Positions 8,349 through 17,400 of a stretch of 39,485 nucleotides of DNA are shown here, piece after piece. Origin of the DNA: Gammaproteobacteria bacterium (GTDB lineage Bacteria; Pseudomonadota; Gammaproteobacteria; JAURND01); contig DASZWJ010000040.1 of NCBI GenBank assembly GCA_035546635.1, positions 1 through 39,485 on the forward strand. Direction: 5' to 3'. The notes beneath the pieces are model-generated. The model was not told the DNA's origin. It saw only the letters and a program-made list of their open reading frames with translations, and ran no database searches. Both the position numbers and the translations under genes were made by a program. Positions within the stretch are counted from its first letter, which is position 1; every line of letters begins with the position of its first letter.

Positions 8349-9305
8349 GTGCTAAATCCTAAGCACTGGATATTACTCGTTGTCATCCTATTGCTATTGA
8401 CGGCAGGTTGTTCCAGACAAGAAAGACTGCAAGGCTATATCGAAGGCGAATATATTAATTTGTCTTCTAATTATTCGGGTATTTTAAAGCAGCTACTGGT
8501 TTCACGTGGCGATTTGGTTAAAGAAAACCAGCTGATCTATGTGTTGGACAGCGAGCCGGAAGCTTCCGAGTTGAGTAGGGCTGAGCAGCAATTGACACAG
8601 GCCAAAAATACGCTAGCGGATTTAGAAAACCCCCAACGCGCGACTATCTTACAATCTATTATTGCCCAGCGTGAACAAGCACAAGCCAATCTGAAGTTTT
8701 CCTTAGCAACCCTGCAAAGGTACCAAAATCTCTTTGCCCAGGGCGCAATATCTCGCCAACAACTGGATCAAGCCCAATCAGATTATCAGCGTGACCTCAA
8801 CCAGGTAAACCAGTATGCCGCCAATCTTGCCGAGGCAGAGCAGGGTGCGCGTCAAAATCAAATCAAAGCACAGACTGCAGCCGTATTTGCAGCTGAGGCG
8901 GCTGTGGATCAAGCGAGCTGGGAGTTGGCGCAAAAAACGATGTACGCACCCGCCGCCGGTCGGATTTATGATACTTATTACAGAGTAGGCGAATTTGTAA
9001 CTGCACAGCAGCCAGTCGCATCGCTATTGACCCCTGATAATATTTACCTGATTTTTTATATCCCCGAGCCTGACCGTAGTAAGTTAGCTGTAGACCAGAC
9101 CGTGGAGTTTAGTTGTGATAGTTGTGAAGGTCGTTTTACAGCGAAAATTAACTATATTTCTCCAGAGGCTGAATATACCCCTCCTGTCATTTTCAGCCGT
9201 GAAAGTCGCATAAAACTGGTGTATCGGGTGCAGGCTAGGCTACCATTGGAAGAGGCTAAACGTTTTTATCCAGGTCAGCCGGTGGATGTTTACATCAAGC
9301 CCTAA
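8349..9305 (+). CDS. HlyD-family adaptor lipoprotein of an ABC exporter
   Basis: Periplasmic membrane-fusion protein, similar in layout to YbhG of E. coli. The 318 residues start with a hydrophobic segment ending in LLTAGCS, a lipobox placing the lipid-bearing Cys at about residue 21, so it is probably a lipoprotein rather than anchored by a transmembrane helix. A lipoyl-like half (GYIEGEYINLSSNYSGILKQ) is followed by a long Gln/Ala-rich coiled coil (about 75-185), the second lipoyl half (APAAGRIYDTYYRVGEFV) and a beta-barrel domain. The start is GTG at 8349 with AAGGA about seven bases upstream. The ATPase and permease genes follow on the same strand. Substrate unknown. Confidence 0.9.
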   Translation: MLNPKHWILLVVILLLLTAGCSRQERLQGYIEGEYINLSSNYSGILKQLLVSRGDLVKENQLIYVLDSEPEASELSRAEQQLTQAKNTLADLENPQRATILQSIIAQREQAQANLKFSLATLQRYQNLFAQGAISRQQLDQAQSDYQRDLNQVNQYAANLAEAEQGARQNQIKAQTAAVFAAEAAVDQASWELAQKTMYAPAAGRIYDTYYRVGEFVTAQQPVASLLTPDNIYLIFYIPEPDRSKLAVDQTVEFSCDSCEGRFTAKINYISPEAEYTPPVIFSRESRIKLVYRVQARLPLEEAKRFYPGQPVDVYIKP

Positions 9306-9374
9306 TTGTAATTGCTCACCACTAACTTTTCTTTTAGCCAGTTTTGTCTGGCATGACAACTGAACGGATTTTAC

Positions 9375-10322
9375 ATGTCACAGCAAAATGCCACTGCTTT
9401 TCCAATCTCTTCCCCAGTGATCGATATTAAAAATCTAAGCAAAAGTTTTGCAGGTAAACCGGCGGTTCAAGGGATTTCGCTTCAGGTCAATGCGGGAGAA
9501 ATCTTCGGTTTCCTAGGTCCCAATGGCAGCGGAAAAACAACAACTATCCGCATGTTGTGCGGTTTGCTAATTCCTGATTCTGGAGAAGGGCAGTGTTTAG
9601 GCTATGACATTATCAAAGAAGCTTACGCTATTAAAAAACAAGTCGGCTATATGCCGCAGCGTTTTAGTTTGTATGAAGATTTAAGCATCTATGAAAATTT
9701 AGATTTTATCGCACGCATTTACAATTTAGCGAATCGCGAGGAACGAATAGAAGCAAGTCTCATCGATTTAGGATTGCAGAATCGCAGTCAGCAGCTAGCG
9801 GGGACTTTATCAGGAGGTTGGAAGCAACGTTTGGCCTTAGCTGCTGCATTATTGCATGAACCCAAACTATTATTGTTAGATGAGCCAACAGCGGGAGTTG
9901 ATCCTAAAGCGCGCCGAGATTTTTGGGATCATATTCACCTGCTGGGTGAGCGCGGCATCACGGCTTTAGTGAGTACGCATTATATGGATGAAGCAGAACG
10001 CTGCCATCGCTTAGCTTATATCATGAACGGCATATTGATGGTTTCAGGTACTGCTCGGCAAGTGATTCAGGCATCAGGCCTTATGACATGGCAAGTGACG
10101 GGGGCAAACTTAAGAGAATTATCGAGAAAATTAACTCAGCACTCACAAAAATGGCAGGTAACTGCCTTTGGTAATACCTTGCATATTAGCTATCCACAAG
10201 GCAGCAGCCTCACGCAAGACATCGCACTTTTTTCCGACTCACAATGGCATTGGCAACAAGTTTCGCCCAATCTAGAAGATGTATTTGTGCATCTAACACA
10301 GCAGCAGGAAAACACGCCATGA
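9375..10322 (+). CDS. ABC transporter ATP-binding protein
   Basis: Nucleotide-binding subunit of an ABC-2 type exporter, 315 residues. Walker A GPNGSGKTTT is at about 48-57, the Q-loop MPQR at about 93, the signature LSGGWKQR at about 145-152, Walker B LLLLDEP at about 165-171, and the switch His in STHYMDEAE. The signature has Trp where many relatives have Gln or Met (LSGGWKQ), a variant found in YbhF/YhiH-like ATPases. Unlike E. coli YbhF, it contains one ATPase domain, not two. It follows the adaptor gene by 69 bases and its stop overlaps the permease start (ATGA), implying coupled translation. Confidence 0.94.
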   Translation: MSQQNATAFPISSPVIDIKNLSKSFAGKPAVQGISLQVNAGEIFGFLGPNGSGKTTTIRMLCGLLIPDSGEGQCLGYDIIKEAYAIKKQVGYMPQRFSLYEDLSIYENLDFIARIYNLANREERIEASLIDLGLQNRSQQLAGTLSGGWKQRLALAAALLHEPKLLLLDEPTAGVDPKARRDFWDHIHLLGERGITALVSTHYMDEAERCHRLAYIMNGILMVSGTARQVIQASGLMTWQVTGANLRELSRKLTQHSQKWQVTAFGNTLHISYPQGSSLTQDIALFSDSQWHWQQVSPNLEDVFVHLTQQQENTP

Positions 10323-11458
10323 GACATTTGCTCTTTTCTTGGTCGCGGTTATTTGCCGTCATCCGTAAAGAATTTATCCAAATGCGACGCGATCGCTTAA
10401 CTTTCGCCATGATGGTACTTATACCCTTGATGCAATTGACATTGTTTGGTTATGCCATTAATACCAACCCTAAAAATTTGCCCAGCGCGGTTTTAGCTGA
10501 AGACAATAGCCCCTATACGCGGGCATTTATCCAAGGGCTGAAAAATACGGAATATTTTAAAATTAGTCATGAAGTGAATAGTGAACAAGAAGCCAAACAC
10601 TTAATTGATGTGGGTGAAGTGCTGTTTGTGTTTTCTATCCCCAGTGATTTCACCTACCGGCTATTACGCCATGAACATCCCAGTATTTTAGTTGAGGCAG
10701 ATGCCACTGACCCGGTGACTACGGGTAATGCTTTAGCGGCAGTGCAAATTCTTGCTAGATCAGTATTGGATCAGACGATCAAAGGCAGCGGTTATTATTT
10801 AAAGAATCCGCCTCCGGCATATAATGTCATTATCCATGCAAAATTTAATCCAGAAAGTAATACCCAGTACAATATTGTGCCGGCATTATTAGGCGTCGTT
10901 TTGACTATGACGATGGTAGTCATTACTAGCCTTGCGATCACGCGCGAGCGTGAACGGGGTACGATGGAAAATTTATTGGCTATGCCGGTGCGGCCGCTGG
11001 AAGTGATGGTAGGAAAAATTACGCCCTATATTTTAGTTGGTTATATACAGGTTTGTTTGATTTTGCTAGTCGCAAATTTACTTTTTAAGGTGCCTATTGA
11101 AGGCAGTTTGTTATTATTACTTTTTGCTGTTTTACCCTTTATCGCTGCTAATTTAGCTATGGGATTGACGTTCTCTAGCATTGCACAAAACCAACTACAA
11201 GCGATGCAGATGGCGTTTTTTTTCTTCCTGCCGTCGATTTTGTTATCGGGATTTATGTTCCCGTTTAAAGGTATGCCGCAGTGGGCGCAATATGTGGGTG
11301 AGATATTGCCATTGACACATTTTTTACGGATTGTGCGCGGTATATTGTTAAAAGGTACAGGATTGACAGACATCTGGCGAGAAATTTGGCCAATTGGTGT
11401 TTTCATGTTGGTGGCAATGACGATTGGGTTGCTGCGTTATAAGAAAACCTTAGATTAA
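10319..11458 (+). CDS. ABC-2 type permease
   Basis: Membrane subunit of the exporter, 379 residues. The chosen ATG overlaps the stop of the ATPase gene in an ATGA arrangement; a longer frame upstream (from 10244) lies wholly inside the ATPase gene and is rejected. The layout is typical of ABC2_membrane_3/YbhR-like permeases: one N-terminal helix (about 27-49), a large periplasmic domain (about 50-190), then about five helices beginning near VPALLGVVLTMTMVVITSLA. The ITRERERGTMENLLAMPVRP segment after the second helix is a family hallmark, as is the FPFKGMPQWAQ loop. Only one permease gene is present (E. coli has ybhS and ybhR), so it would work as a homodimer. Confidence 0.93.
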   Translation: MRHLLFSWSRLFAVIRKEFIQMRRDRLTFAMMVLIPLMQLTLFGYAINTNPKNLPSAVLAEDNSPYTRAFIQGLKNTEYFKISHEVNSEQEAKHLIDVGEVLFVFSIPSDFTYRLLRHEHPSILVEADATDPVTTGNALAAVQILARSVLDQTIKGSGYYLKNPPPAYNVIIHAKFNPESNTQYNIVPALLGVVLTMTMVVITSLAITRERERGTMENLLAMPVRPLEVMVGKITPYILVGYIQVCLILLVANLLFKVPIEGSLLLLLFAVLPFIAANLAMGLTFSSIAQNQLQAMQMAFFFFLPSILLSGFMFPFKGMPQWAQYVGEILPLTHFLRIVRGILLKGTGLTDIWREIWPIGVFMLVAMTIGLLRYKKTLD

Positions 11459-11499
11459 AATCTGAATATTGATAGTAAAATTTCACGGGGAGACTTCAA

Positions 11500-12282
11500 G
11501 TGTCAATAGGTATTATAGGCGCTATGCCAGAAGAAATAGATATTTTAAAAGCGGATATGACGGATTTAGTTGTTGATAAAACTGCGTCTAGAGAATATTT
11601 TTCCGGCAAGCTTTATGGTATTGAAACGACTTTAGTATTTTCGCGTTGGGGAAAAGTAGCTTCAGCTATGGCGGCCAGCACATTGATTGCTAAATATCCT
11701 GTCGATAGCATTATTTTTGTTGGCGTTGCCGGTGCGATTGATGACCAATTAAATATTGGTGATGTCGTTATTGCTGAGGAACTTTATCAGCATGACCTGG
11801 ATGCCAGGCCATTATTTAAACAATTTGAAATTCCATTGACCGGACTTTCTATGCTTAAAGCGGATAAAGCACTTTCAGCATCAGCAGAAAATTCTGCGAA
11901 ATTATTTTGTCATAATGAGATTAGAAAAATCATTCCCCCTCTGGTATTGAAAGAATTTGATATAATTGCTCCGGTATGCCATCGCGGGATTATAGCGAGT
12001 GGTGATGCTTTTATAGCAACTAACGCGCAAAAACAACAAATAGAACAAGCGATGCCGAAAGTTTTAGCTGTAGAAATGGAAGGTGCTGCAGTTGCGCAAG
12101 TCTGTGTTGAACATAACATTCCATTTACAGTTGTGCGGACTATTTCCGATAAAGCCGATCATAGCGCACACATCGATTTTCCAAGGTTTATTTCTCAAGT
12201 GGCTAGGCATTATTCAAGAAGTATTATTCAATCTATGTATTTGTCATTTCTTCGAAGGTCGGAAAAAAAGATTCGAGGTTGA
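11500..12282 (+). CDS. mtnN: 5'-methylthioadenosine/S-adenosylhomocysteine nucleosidase
   Basis: Cleaves the glycosidic bond of methylthioadenosine and S-adenosylhomocysteine, feeding methionine salvage and relieving inhibition of methyltransferases. At 260 residues it is longer than E. coli MtnN (about 232), with a longer central section (about 100-160) and a basic C-terminal tail. Visible features: IIGAMPEEID with the catalytic Glu, the FVGVAGAID loop, ASGDAFI, the ribose-binding EMEGAAVAQV and the catalytic-Asp segment RTISDKAD. The start is GTG, preceded at good spacing by a strong GGGGAGA ribosome site. It is the last plus-strand gene of this block and is followed by a hairpin at 12324-12352. 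Confidence 0.94.
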   Translation: MSIGIIGAMPEEIDILKADMTDLVVDKTASREYFSGKLYGIETTLVFSRWGKVASAMAASTLIAKYPVDSIIFVGVAGAIDDQLNIGDVVIAEELYQHDLDARPLFKQFEIPLTGLSMLKADKALSASAENSAKLFCHNEIRKIIPPLVLKEFDIIAPVCHRGIIASGDAFIATNAQKQQIEQAMPKVLAVEMEGAAVAQVCVEHNIPFTVVRTISDKADHSAHIDFPRFISQVARHYSRSIIQSMYLSFLRRSEKKIRG

Positions 12283-12323
12283 GTCTCTAGAGTAAAGAAT
12301 CAATCCACTGATGATGTAGCCCT

Positions 12324-12352
12324 ACACTCCATTTTCCTGGAAAATGGAGTGT
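12324..12352 (+). terminator. Hairpin after mtnN
   Basis: A perfect 12-bp stem (acactccatttt with aaaatggagtgt) around a 5-base loop lies between the convergent ends of mtnN and the 76-residue gene. No T run follows on either strand, so it is a possible bidirectional terminator rather than a textbook one. Confidence 0.5.
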
Positions 12353-12355
12353 GAG

Positions 12356-12586
12356 TCAGCCAAGTATTCTTGGATTAGCATTTTGTTCCGATGCGTTATG
12401 AATTAGTAATTCTAGATTTTTTATATAATCATCAGCAATACAAAATGCTGAATATAATGTATCGTTATCAAAAGCCATCCCATCTTTCAAAAAAATAGTT
12501 GAAAAGATAGTACAAGTTAGTATGGCTTTTATTTTTTTGATACAAATGTCAATTTCATCTTTAGTTTCTAAAGAAAGTGCCGACAT
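12356..12586 (-). CDS. Small conserved-looking hypothetical protein
   Basis: No function recognised. The 76-residue protein starts MSALSLETKDEID and contains a central Cys/Phe-rich stretch, no signal peptide and no clear membrane helix. It is probably real because AGGAA lies seven bases before the ATG and the gene is divergent from an XRE regulator, with two palindromes in the shared leader. It may be the regulator's target. Confidence 0.6.
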   Translation of the reverse strand: MSALSLETKDEIDICIKKIKAILTCTIFSTIFLKDGMAFDNDTLYSAFCIADDYIKNLELLIHNASEQNANPRILG

Positions 12587-12618
12587 AAGTGATTCCTGTG
12601 TAATGATGAGCCAGAAGC

Positions 12619-12639
12619 ATACTAAGGAAGTCTTAGTAT
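12619..12639. promoter_or_regulatory. Operator-like palindrome 1
   Basis: An inverted repeat, atactaag then five bases then cttagtat, lies between the divergent 76-residue gene and the XRE regulator gene. It shares the ctaag/cttag half-site with the second palindrome 17 bases away, as expected for binding sites of the adjacent regulator. Confidence 0.55.
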
Positions 12640-12655
12640 CTCGTCAAGCTAAAAA

Positions 12656-12670
12656 CTAAGATTATCTTAG
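12656..12670. promoter_or_regulatory. Operator-like palindrome 2
   Basis: An inverted repeat, ctaaga-tta-tcttag, ends 27 bases before the XRE regulator start. It has the same half-site as the palindrome at 12619-12639, suggesting autoregulation. Confidence 0.5.
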
Positions 12671-12697
12671 CTCGTGTTATCAATGAGAAGAGCTAAA

Positions 12698-13003
12698 ATG
12701 TCAGAAAAATCACCTATCAGTATGCGACTGAAAGAAGCGCGTTTAGCTGCAGGATTATCTCAAAAACAGCTAGGGATTTTGGCGGGTATTGATGAGTTTG
12801 TTGCCAGTGCACGTATGAATCAATATGAAACTGGAAAACATACGCCTGATTTTTCAATATTGTCAGAAATAGCTAGAGTTTTAGAACTTCCAGTAGCTTA
12901 TTTCTATGTAGAGGATGATGTATTGGCACAAATTATTAGTTTATACGGGAAGCTGAATATAAATAATAAACGCAACGCTTTAAAGTTGATTAGACAGCTT
13001 TAA
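12698..13003 (+). CDS. XRE-family transcriptional regulator
   Basis: A 101-residue DNA-binding protein with an N-terminal Cro/C1-type helix-turn-helix (RLKEARLAAGLSQKQLGILA followed by MNQYETGKHTPDFSILSEIA) and a short C-terminal dimerisation region. The ATG at 12698 is preferred because GAGAAGAG lies just upstream and family members begin close to this point; an in-frame ATG at 12683 and GTG at 12674 are alternatives. Divergent from the 76-residue gene, with two palindromes sharing half-sites between them. Probably an autoregulator of a small accessory locus; target unknown beyond that. Confidence 0.87.
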   Translation: MSEKSPISMRLKEARLAAGLSQKQLGILAGIDEFVASARMNQYETGKHTPDFSILSEIARVLELPVAYFYVEDDVLAQIISLYGKLNINNKRNALKLIRQL

Positions 13004-13031
13004 ATTATCATCGCTTAAAAAGACTAGGCGC

Positions 13032-13325
13032 TTAATGAGTGTCTTTATGCTTCCGTAAAACTTTTACTTTTAGATTTTTTTCATTCTTTTTGGCTTTCCA
13101 CAAATCATAATGAACTTGTTGTGTAAGCCAGCTTTCAGGAGTTGTGTTAAAAGCTTTGGCTAATCGTAAGGCCATTTCTGGACTGATACCTGTTTTACCA
13201 TTTAACAGCTCTGAGAGTGCCTTTCGTGTTACTCCTAAATCGCGTGCGGCTTGAGTTACAGTTAAGTGCAGGTGTTTTAAGCAAATTTCTCGAATAAATT
13301 CGCCTGGATGAGGTGGATTATGCAT
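13032..13325 (-). CDS. higA: HigA-type antitoxin
   Basis: A 97-residue helix-turn-helix protein of the HigA/VapI family. It opens with the family signature HNPPHPGEFIREICL, followed by VTQAARDLGVTRKALSELLNGK (helix-turn-helix) and the ISPEMALRLAKAFNTTPESWL block. In an intact higBA pair the toxin gene precedes it. Here the upstream frame is a broken toxin (13318-13515), so the antitoxin appears orphaned. An AGGAAA ribosome site lies about 12 bases before the ATG, next to a tag stop that could be the end of a lost higB (see the pseudogene entry). Confidence 0.92.
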   Translation of the reverse strand: MHNPPHPGEFIREICLKHLHLTVTQAARDLGVTRKALSELLNGKTGISPEMALRLAKAFNTTPESWLTQQVHYDLWKAKKNEKNLKVKVLRKHKDTH

Positions 13326-13515
13326 AATAATAATTTCCTAATGATAATCTAGGATAAATGATGTGATCATGAGTGTTGGTAATGATGACTGTATTGATTT
13401 TCTTTTCGAGTTGTATAGTCTGCATAATTGCTTGCAGATTACTTAAATTTTTGTGCCGACGTTTGGAGAGCTTAAGGTCACGCTTAAATTGATTTGTATA
13501 TTCTACATTCAGCAT
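13318..13515 (-). pseudogene. Broken toxin gene: YafQ-like head, possible HigB tail
   Basis: The open frame encodes 65 residues. Residues 1-31 (MLNVEYTNQFKRDLKLSKRR onward) match the start of YafQ/RelE-type mRNA interferases, usually about 90 residues, but the region that should hold the catalytic His and Asp residues is missing. In the +1 frame near the end, the bases encode ILDYH followed by tag (about 13330-13347), which is the usual C-terminus of HigB toxins directly before higA. I infer a deletion or recombination joining a dinJ-yafQ pair to a higBA pair, leaving an inactive chimera between two intact antitoxins. The HigB part rests on few residues. Confidence 0.7.
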
Positions 13516-13519
13516 GTGA

Positions 13520-13774
13520 TTATTCTAAATCCTTGAATAGCTCATCAATATGTTTAACTTTATGCGTTTTTCCCTCTTCAGCATCGCGCATAGCTTTCAA
13601 AGTTTTTGGGTTAGGTATCTTTACCTCAAAAGGCAAGCCTTTTCTAAGACAAATTTGCTTGTAAAATAAGCGGACGGCTTCGGCTGAAGTTAGCCCCACT
13701 TTATGCAATATGGCTTCTGCCTTATGTTTTAATTCAGGCTCGATAGGAGTATTAATAGTTGCTATTTTATACAT
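13520..13774 (-). CDS. dinJ: RelB/DinJ-family antitoxin
   Basis: An 84-residue ribbon-helix-helix antitoxin. The N-terminal IATINTPIEPELKHKAEAIL and GLTSAEAVRLFYKQICLRKG segments are typical of DinJ; GLPFEVKIPN is the family's linker to the toxin-binding tail. The stop lies four bases from the start of the truncated YafQ-like frame, the spacing expected of a dinJ-yafQ operon. With its toxin broken it may persist as a repressor or anti-addiction relic. Confidence 0.9.
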   Translation of the reverse strand: MYKIATINTPIEPELKHKAEAILHKVGLTSAEAVRLFYKQICLRKGLPFEVKIPNPKTLKAMRDAEEGKTHKVKHIDELFKDLE

Positions 13775-13849
13775 TAGAAATCACCTCTTATTAATGTATA
13801 ACACAGGTTACACAATATACCAAGTGTTTAAATCCTATAAAAAGAACGC

Positions 13850-14383
13850 ATGATGACGATAATCAAAAAGCCAATAGTCTCAATACAAGAACCCAAGCGT
13901 GATGATGAAGATAAGTTTCTAACAGCCATGCAAAATAGCCGAGCACTGCATTATCCTTGGGTAACAGCACCGCAAACGTCAGAAGAATTTAAAAATTATT
14001 TACAGCGCTATCGGCAAGACAATCAAAAAAGTTTTTTGGTGTGTGATCAGGCAGGAGATATTGTCGGGGTGTTTAATTTGAATGAAATTGTGCGCGGTGT
14101 GTTTCAGAGTGCGTATTTGGGATTCTATGGAGTTGCTGAATATACAGGCAAAGGTTATATGCAGGCAGGACTGGCATTGGTTCTAAAAAAAGTTTTTTTT
14201 GAAATGAATTTACATCGTGTGGAAGCCAATATTCAGCCGGAAAACTACCGTTCAATTCATTTGGTAAAAAATAGCGGATTTCAGAAAGAAGGGTATTCTA
14301 AATATTATCTTAAAATCAATGGTGAATGGCGTGACCATGAGCGTTGGGCAATCACTGTTGAAAATTTCATACCCCAATCGTAA
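13850..14383 (+). CDS. GNAT acetyltransferase (RimJ/RimL type)
   Basis: A 177-residue N-acetyltransferase of the GNAT superfamily using acetyl-CoA. Visible features are the beta-strand SAYLGFYGVAEYTGKGYMQAG (acetyl-CoA pyrophosphate loop of the type x-G-K-G-Y), HRVEANIQPENYRSIHLVKNSGF and the EGYSKYYLKINGEWRDHERW end, all typical of RimJ/RimL-like ribosomal-protein or small-molecule acetyltransferases. Two consecutive ATGs begin the frame. Divergent from dinJ and convergent with the RND pump gene, with a hairpin between. Substrate not predictable. Confidence 0.93.
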   Translation: MMTIIKKPIVSIQEPKRDDEDKFLTAMQNSRALHYPWVTAPQTSEEFKNYLQRYRQDNQKSFLVCDQAGDIVGVFNLNEIVRGVFQSAYLGFYGVAEYTGKGYMQAGLALVLKKVFFEMNLHRVEANIQPENYRSIHLVKNSGFQKEGYSKYYLKINGEWRDHERWAITVENFIPQS

Positions 14384-14387
14384 TTAT

Positions 14388-14436
14388 CCCCTTTTACTGT
14401 CATCCTTCGCTTACGCTCAGGATGACAGTGAAGGGG
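14388..14436. terminator. Hairpin between convergent genes
   Basis: The arm ccccttttactgtcatcct (14388-14406) pairs with aggatgacagtgaagggg (14419-14436) around a short loop. It lies between the GNAT gene and the RND pump gene, which converge here. It could terminate both, and it also resembles a dispersed palindromic repeat. Confidence 0.6.
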
Positions 14437-14453
14437 AGTGGGCAGAGTTACCC

Positions 14454-17400
14454 CTAATCTTCTTCTCCTGCAAGGAGAGAAGGAGATTGCCGATCAGGGA
14501 TCCTTTTTCTTCCACGTCGCGACAGATTATCCAACACCAAATAAAACACCGGTGTCACATACAGCGTCAACATTTGCGAAAATAACAACCCGCCGACTAC
14601 GGCAACACCCATTGGTCTTCGTGCTTCTCCACCAGTACCAAGCCCAATTGCCAACGGCAGCGTCGCTAAAATCGCTGTCATGGTGGTCATCATAATCGGA
14701 CGAAATCGCGTCAGGCAGGCTTGCACAATGGCATCATAAGCACTCAAATTTTGTGTGCGGCGTGCTTCGATAGCGAAATCCACCATCATAATACCGTTCT
14801 TTTTAACCAGACCCACCAGCATGATAATGCCGATAAAGCTAAAAATATCTAGCTCCAGATGAAATAACATCAACATCAACAGCGCGCCAAAACTGGCAAA
14901 CGGCAATGCCGTAAGAATCGTGATTGGGTGAATGAAATGCTCATACAATATCGCCAATACCACATAAATCACAAAAATAGTCATCAACAGTAATAAAGGT
15001 AATGTGCGCAGTGAATCTTTAAATGCCAGCGCGGAACCGGCGAAAGTTCCAGTCACACCGGCTGGCAACACGGTTTTAGCCAGTGCCTCAATTTCCTGGG
15101 TAACAGCTCCAAGTGATGCACCAGTTGCCAGGTTGAAAGACAGCATCACGGCAGGTAACTGGCCATAATGATTAACACTGATCGGTCCAGTGCCTTGTTC
15201 TAGTTCGACTAGAGCCGATAAGGGTACTAAACTGCCATTACCGGAACGCGCATAGATAGTGTTGAGCGAATTGACATGGCGTTGGTGCTCGGTATCGATA
15301 TCTGCAATCACTTGATATTCATCAGTAGGCGTATAAATGGTGCTGATTTGGCGGGTGCCATAAGCATCGTATAATGCCGTTTGAATGGCATCTGCAGTGA
15401 CACCAAGGGCAGCTGCACGGTCATAAAGAATTTTTACTCGGACTTCAGGATTGCTGAGATCTAAATCACTGTTCACATCGCGGATGCCAGGTAATTGCGC
15501 CATTTGTTGCTGTAATTGCACGGATGCGGTTTGCAATTGTTGTAAGTCATGGCCTTGCAGCACATATTGATAATTACTGCTGCTGACGGCAGGACCTGCC
15601 TGTATAGCGGGCGGATTTTGGAAAAATGTCTGTATGCCGGGAATTTTCTGCAGGCTGCGGCGCAGTTGTGAAATAATTTCGTCCGCGGTGAGGTCGCGTT
15701 CAGATGGTGGTTTAAGGCGGACATGCAGTTGCCCACCATTGGTGTTGCCGCCATTGCGACCCTGGCCTATAACCGAAATAATCTGTTCAACGCCGGGGGT
15801 GGCCCTCACCGCTTCCGCTACGGTTTGTTGCCGCTTAACCAGATCAGAATAGGGTAGGCCTACAGGAACTTTAGTCATGCCCATAATAAAACCAGTATCT
15901 TCAGAAGGAATAAAACCTTTGGAGACAATGCCGAATAGTCCTATGGTCAAAACCAGCACCACCCCAGTCATAATCAACATGCCTTTGCTGTGATTGAGTG
16001 CAGAGCGCAGACTTTGTTCATAAAAATTTTTACTTTGAATAAACAGACGTTCAAACCAGGGAAATAAAGAATGCGTGTTGTAGCTAGATTCATCGCGTTT
16101 TAAAGCGGTATTTCCTGCGTTAGGTTGTCGTAGTAAGCGCGAGCACAGCATCGGGGTTAAAGTCAGCGCCACAATACCTGAAATCAAAATAGAAATACCC
16201 ACCACAACGGCAAACTCATGAAATAATCGCCCTAGCAAGCCACCCATAAACAGAATCGGTATAAAAACCGCAACTAAAGAAATCGTCATAGAAATTACGG
16301 TAAAAAAGATTTCCTGACTGCCTTTGAGTGCTGCTTCCATGCGGTTAAAACCTTGTTCCAGATAACGCACAATATTTTCCAGCACCACGATCGCATCGTC
16401 GACAATAAAGCCTACGGCTAATATCAGTCCCATCAAGGACAGATTATCAATACTGTAGCCGAGTACATACATCAACCCGAAAGTAGCAATCAGGGAAACC
16501 GGTAGGGATAACATGGCGATAATCGTCGGTGCGATACGCCCGAGGAATAAGAGAATAATGCCGGCGACCAACACAATAGCCAGTATCAGGGTAAATTTCA
16601 TTTCATTTAATGCTGCGCGGATAAATTCAGAGCGGTCGTAGACGATATGCAGTTTAGCGCCGCCCGGCAGTTTTTGCGTGAGCTCCGGTAGTAATTGATG
16701 TATTGCATCGGCTACCGCTACGGTATTAGATCCAGGTTGGCGCTGTATCGCTAAAATAATGGCTCGATGTTTATCATACCAGGCGGCTGCCTGATTGTTG
16801 GCTACACTGTCTTCGGCGTAACCGACATCTTTGAGGCGCACGGCTGCACCGCCGACAAAGCCAATGATGGCCTGGTTGAAGCTAATCGCATCGGTATAGG
16901 GGCTTGAGGTTTTTACGGCATAAGTGCGCTCGGGTGTGCGCAATGTGCCAGCGGGTTGATTGGTGTTGGCGGCCTTAATAGCTTCGATGATGTCTGTGCT
17001 ACTCAGATTACGCGCGGCCATAGCACTAGGGTTCAAATGAATGCGCACTGCATATTGCTGGCTGCCAAAAACCTGGACTTGTGCTACGCCATTGACCATC
17101 GACAGGCGCTGGGCGATATAGGTTTGCGCATATTCATCCAATGTCGTGAGAGGAATATTGTCGCCGGTTAATGCTAAAAAAATAATCGGTGAAGAGGCAG
17201 GATTGACTTTGCGCATCGTTGGGGGATTGGTCATATCAGCAGGTAAAGATTTGCTAGTTTGGGCGATGGCGGTCTGGACATCTTGCGCAGCGGCGTCAAT
17301 ATTGCGATCTAGCGCAAATTGCAGGGTGATGGAGGTTTGTCCTTGGCTATTAGTGGAAGTCATGGAGTCTAACCCAGCAATGGCGCTGAATTGTTTTTCC

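Noticed and set aside
8018..8386. 122-codon minus-strand frame overlapping the RhaT-like start and the hairpin
   Set aside because: Most of it translates the repeat and the antisense of the adaptor gene start; no ribosome site.
10244..10318. Longer start for the ABC-2 permease
   Set aside because: The extension lies inside the ATPase gene, is not hydrophobic, and the ATGA overlap at 10319 is the normal coupled start.
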